Positions 51,885-53,398 of a stretch of 53,398 nucleotides of DNA are shown piece after piece. This DNA comes from Bordetella parapertussis (GTDB lineage Bacteria; Pseudomonadota; Gammaproteobacteria; Burkholderiales; Burkholderiaceae_B), in NCBI GenBank assembly GCA_945895265.1, contig CAMDEF010000024.1:1-53398 (forward strand), in the 5' to 3' direction. Within the stretch, counting starts at the first letter, position 1. Each line of letters starts with the position of its first letter. Both the position numbers and the translations under genes were made by a program. The notes below the pieces were generated by a model. That model worked only from the letters and a program-made list of their open reading frames with translations, made no database searches and was not told where the DNA came from.

Positions 51885-53398
51885 GTGAGCACTATTCCAA
51901 CGCGTATCGACCGTCATGCGCCGTCCTTCAAGAGCAATACCGAGCACAACGACGCACTGCTGGCCGAGCTGCGAAAACGCCATCAACATGTGCTGGCCGG
52001 CGGCGGCACGCGCATGGTCGAGCGTCATCACGCACGCAACAAGCTGCTGGCGCGTGAGCGCATCGATCTGCTCCTTGACCCGCTGTCGTCATTCATCGAG
52101 TTATCGCCGCTGGCGGCGTGGGGGTTGTACGGTAATGGAGTGCCTTCGGCGGGCATCGTCACGGGCATCGGTACGATTGCTGGTACCCCCTGCATGCTAA
52201 TTGCCAACGACGCGACCGTGAAGGGGGGCTCATTTTTCGCCGAGACGGTGAAGAAGCATATTCGCGCTCAGGATATCGCCGAACACCACCGGCTCCCGGT
52301 GATATACCTGGTCGACTGCGGTGGCGCCTATTTACCGGAGCAGGATCGCGTGTTCCCCGACAAGGACCACTTTGGCAACACCTTTTACCGTCAATGCCAG
52401 ATGTCGGCCGCCGGTATTCCGCAGATCGCTGCGGTATTTGGCGGTTGCACAGCGGGCGGAGCCTACATTCCTGCGCTGTCCGACGAAGTCGTGATGGTGC
52501 GCGGTCAGGCCCGCATCCACCTCGGTGGGCCGCAGATTGTCAAGGCAGCGATCAACGAAATTGTCGACGGCGAGACGCTGGGCGGCGCTGAGATGCACAC
52601 CCGCGTTTCGGGCGTTTCTGACTACCTGGCCGAAAACGAAGCACAAGCGCTTGTTCGCGTGCGGGACATTATTGCCAACCTGAACCAATCGCGCCCGATC
52701 CACGGCGCAGTGCGAGAGGCGCGTGCGCCTCGCTACGACATAGACGAGCTACGCGGAATCATCCCGCCAGGGCTTAAAGAATCTTACGACGTTCGCGAGG
52801 TCATCGCACGGCTGATCGACGACTCCGACATGCAAGAGTTCAAACCAGACTTTGGTTCGTCGCTTGTATGCGGCACCGCCCACTGGTGTGGCCATCCGGT
52901 CGGCATCCTTGCGAACAACGGCGTACTGTTTTCTGAATCAGCGGTCAAAGGCGCGCACTTTATAGAACTGTGTAACCAGCGCCAGATTCCTTTGGTGTTC
53001 TTGCAGAACATCACCGGCTTCATGGTCGGCACCGAGGCCGAGCGCGGTGGTATCGCGCGGCACAGTGCCAAACTTGTCTACGCAATGGCTACCGCCCGCG
53101 TCGCGCGACTGACGGTCATTATCGGAGGATCGTTCGGTGCTGGCAACTACGGCATGTGCGGGCGCGGCTTTGATCCCCGGTTTCTATTCGCGTGGCCAAA
53201 CTCACGCATCGCGACCATGAGCGCTGATGTCGCGTCCACAGTGCTGACAGACCTGCGCCGCAGCAGTATGAAGAGCACTGCCGACGAGGCTGAGATCGCC
53301 GAGATCGACAGAGCCACCCGTGCCCAGTTCACTGAACAAAGCGACCCGTATTACGCCACTGCACGACTATGGGACGACGGGATAATCGAACCGTCCGA
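51885..53398 (+). CDS. acyl-CoA carboxylase beta subunit (MccB/AtuC type), 3' truncated
   Basis: The frame opens with GTG at 51885, 9 nt after the previous stop, and is still open at the window end (504 complete codons). It follows 3-methylcrotonyl- and geranyl-CoA carboxylase beta subunits: KLLARERIDLLLDP, NDATVKGGSFFAETVKKH, YLVDCGGAYLPEQD, CTAGGAYIPALSDE, a LGGPQIVKAA segment, and LVFLQNITGFMVG. Biotin carboxylase and biotin carrier are expected further right. It adds CO2 to the gamma carbon of a beta-methyl unsaturated acyl-CoA in known members. Confidence 0.9.
   Translation, partial: MSTIPTRIDRHAPSFKSNTEHNDALLAELRKRHQHVLAGGGTRMVERHHARNKLLARERIDLLLDPLSSFIELSPLAAWGLYGNGVPSAGIVTGIGTIAGTPCMLIANDATVKGGSFFAETVKKHIRAQDIAEHHRLPVIYLVDCGGAYLPEQDRVFPDKDHFGNTFYRQCQMSAAGIPQIAAVFGGCTAGGAYIPALSDEVVMVRGQARIHLGGPQIVKAAINEIVDGETLGGAEMHTRVSGVSDYLAENEAQALVRVRDIIANLNQSRPIHGAVREARAPRYDIDELRGIIPPGLKESYDVREVIARLIDDSDMQEFKPDFGSSLVCGTAHWCGHPVGILANNGVLFSESAVKGAHFIELCNQRQIPLVFLQNITGFMVGTEAERGGIARHSAKLVYAMATARVARLTVIIGGSFGAGNYGMCGRGFDPRFLFAWPNSRIATMSADVASTVLTDLRRSSMKSTADEAEIAEIDRATRAQFTEQSDPYYATARLWDDGIIEPS

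Noticed and set aside
1..53398. tRNA, rRNA, CRISPR arrays, insertion sequences, prophage genes
   Set aside because: I looked in every intergenic stretch on both strands and saw no cloverleaf, repeat-spacer array, transposase or integrase.

Overview
The window looks like a chromosomal segment of a betaproteobacterium of the order Burkholderiales, most like the Alcaligenaceae (Bordetella and relatives). This rests on gene content: dusB-fis-purH-ruvC-ruvA in one row, glnS-minC-minD-minE, an OmpR/EnvZ-type pair of the RisA/RisS kind, a secreted TctC/Bug solute-binding protein, and a zf-CHCC small protein. Nothing seen is plasmid- or phage-like, and there are no rRNA, tRNA or CRISPR elements.

Bases 1-34,440 are ordinary housekeeping chromosome with frequent strand changes: the tail of an acyl/AMP ligase, a molybdopterin-binding (CinA-like) protein, an EI24 membrane protein, a thioredoxin-like protein, RhlE, an M48 protease, GalU, a CtaG-like protein, a PepP-type aminopeptidase, a VapBC pair, UbiH, DusB-Fis-PurH-RuvC-RuvA, four minus-strand metabolic genes, RuvB, RecQ, a two-component system, a very divergent cytochrome bd-like pair, GlnS and MinCDE. 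MinE is followed by a clear intrinsic terminator. Several transcription units here start with a TANNNT hexamer exactly 6 nt before ATG and no Shine-Dalgarno sequence, which suggests leaderless mRNAs.

Bases 34,600-43,200 (cluster 1) are one plus-strand catabolic block: acyl-CoA synthetase, SCP-x-type thiolase, OB-fold/Zn-ribbon partner, crotonase, and a complete LIV-type ABC importer in which permease LivM and ATPase LivG are fused. It looks like uptake plus CoA-dependent breakdown of one carboxylic acid of unknown identity.

Bases 43,345-53,398 (cluster 2) appear more G+C-rich. They hold a TetR regulator, a 50-residue ORF coupled to a two-subunit CoA-transferase-like enzyme, a CaiC-like acyl-CoA ligase, a crotonase, two thiolase-fold proteins without the catalytic cysteine, an OB-fold/Zn-ribbon partner, and an acyl-CoA carboxylase beta subunit cut by the window end. 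The usual catalytic residues are missing from the CoA-transferase B subunit and from both thiolases. I therefore read cluster 2 as a CoA-ester pathway built on hydrolytic or retro-aldol cleavage (IpdAB- and Ltp2/ChsH2-like logic) with a carboxylation step, not a plain beta-oxidation set. Two divergent promoter regions share a motif over their -35 boxes and are probably co-regulated, most likely by the TetR protein. Cluster 2 is the best candidate for an undescribed system; the divergent CydAB-like pair is the second.
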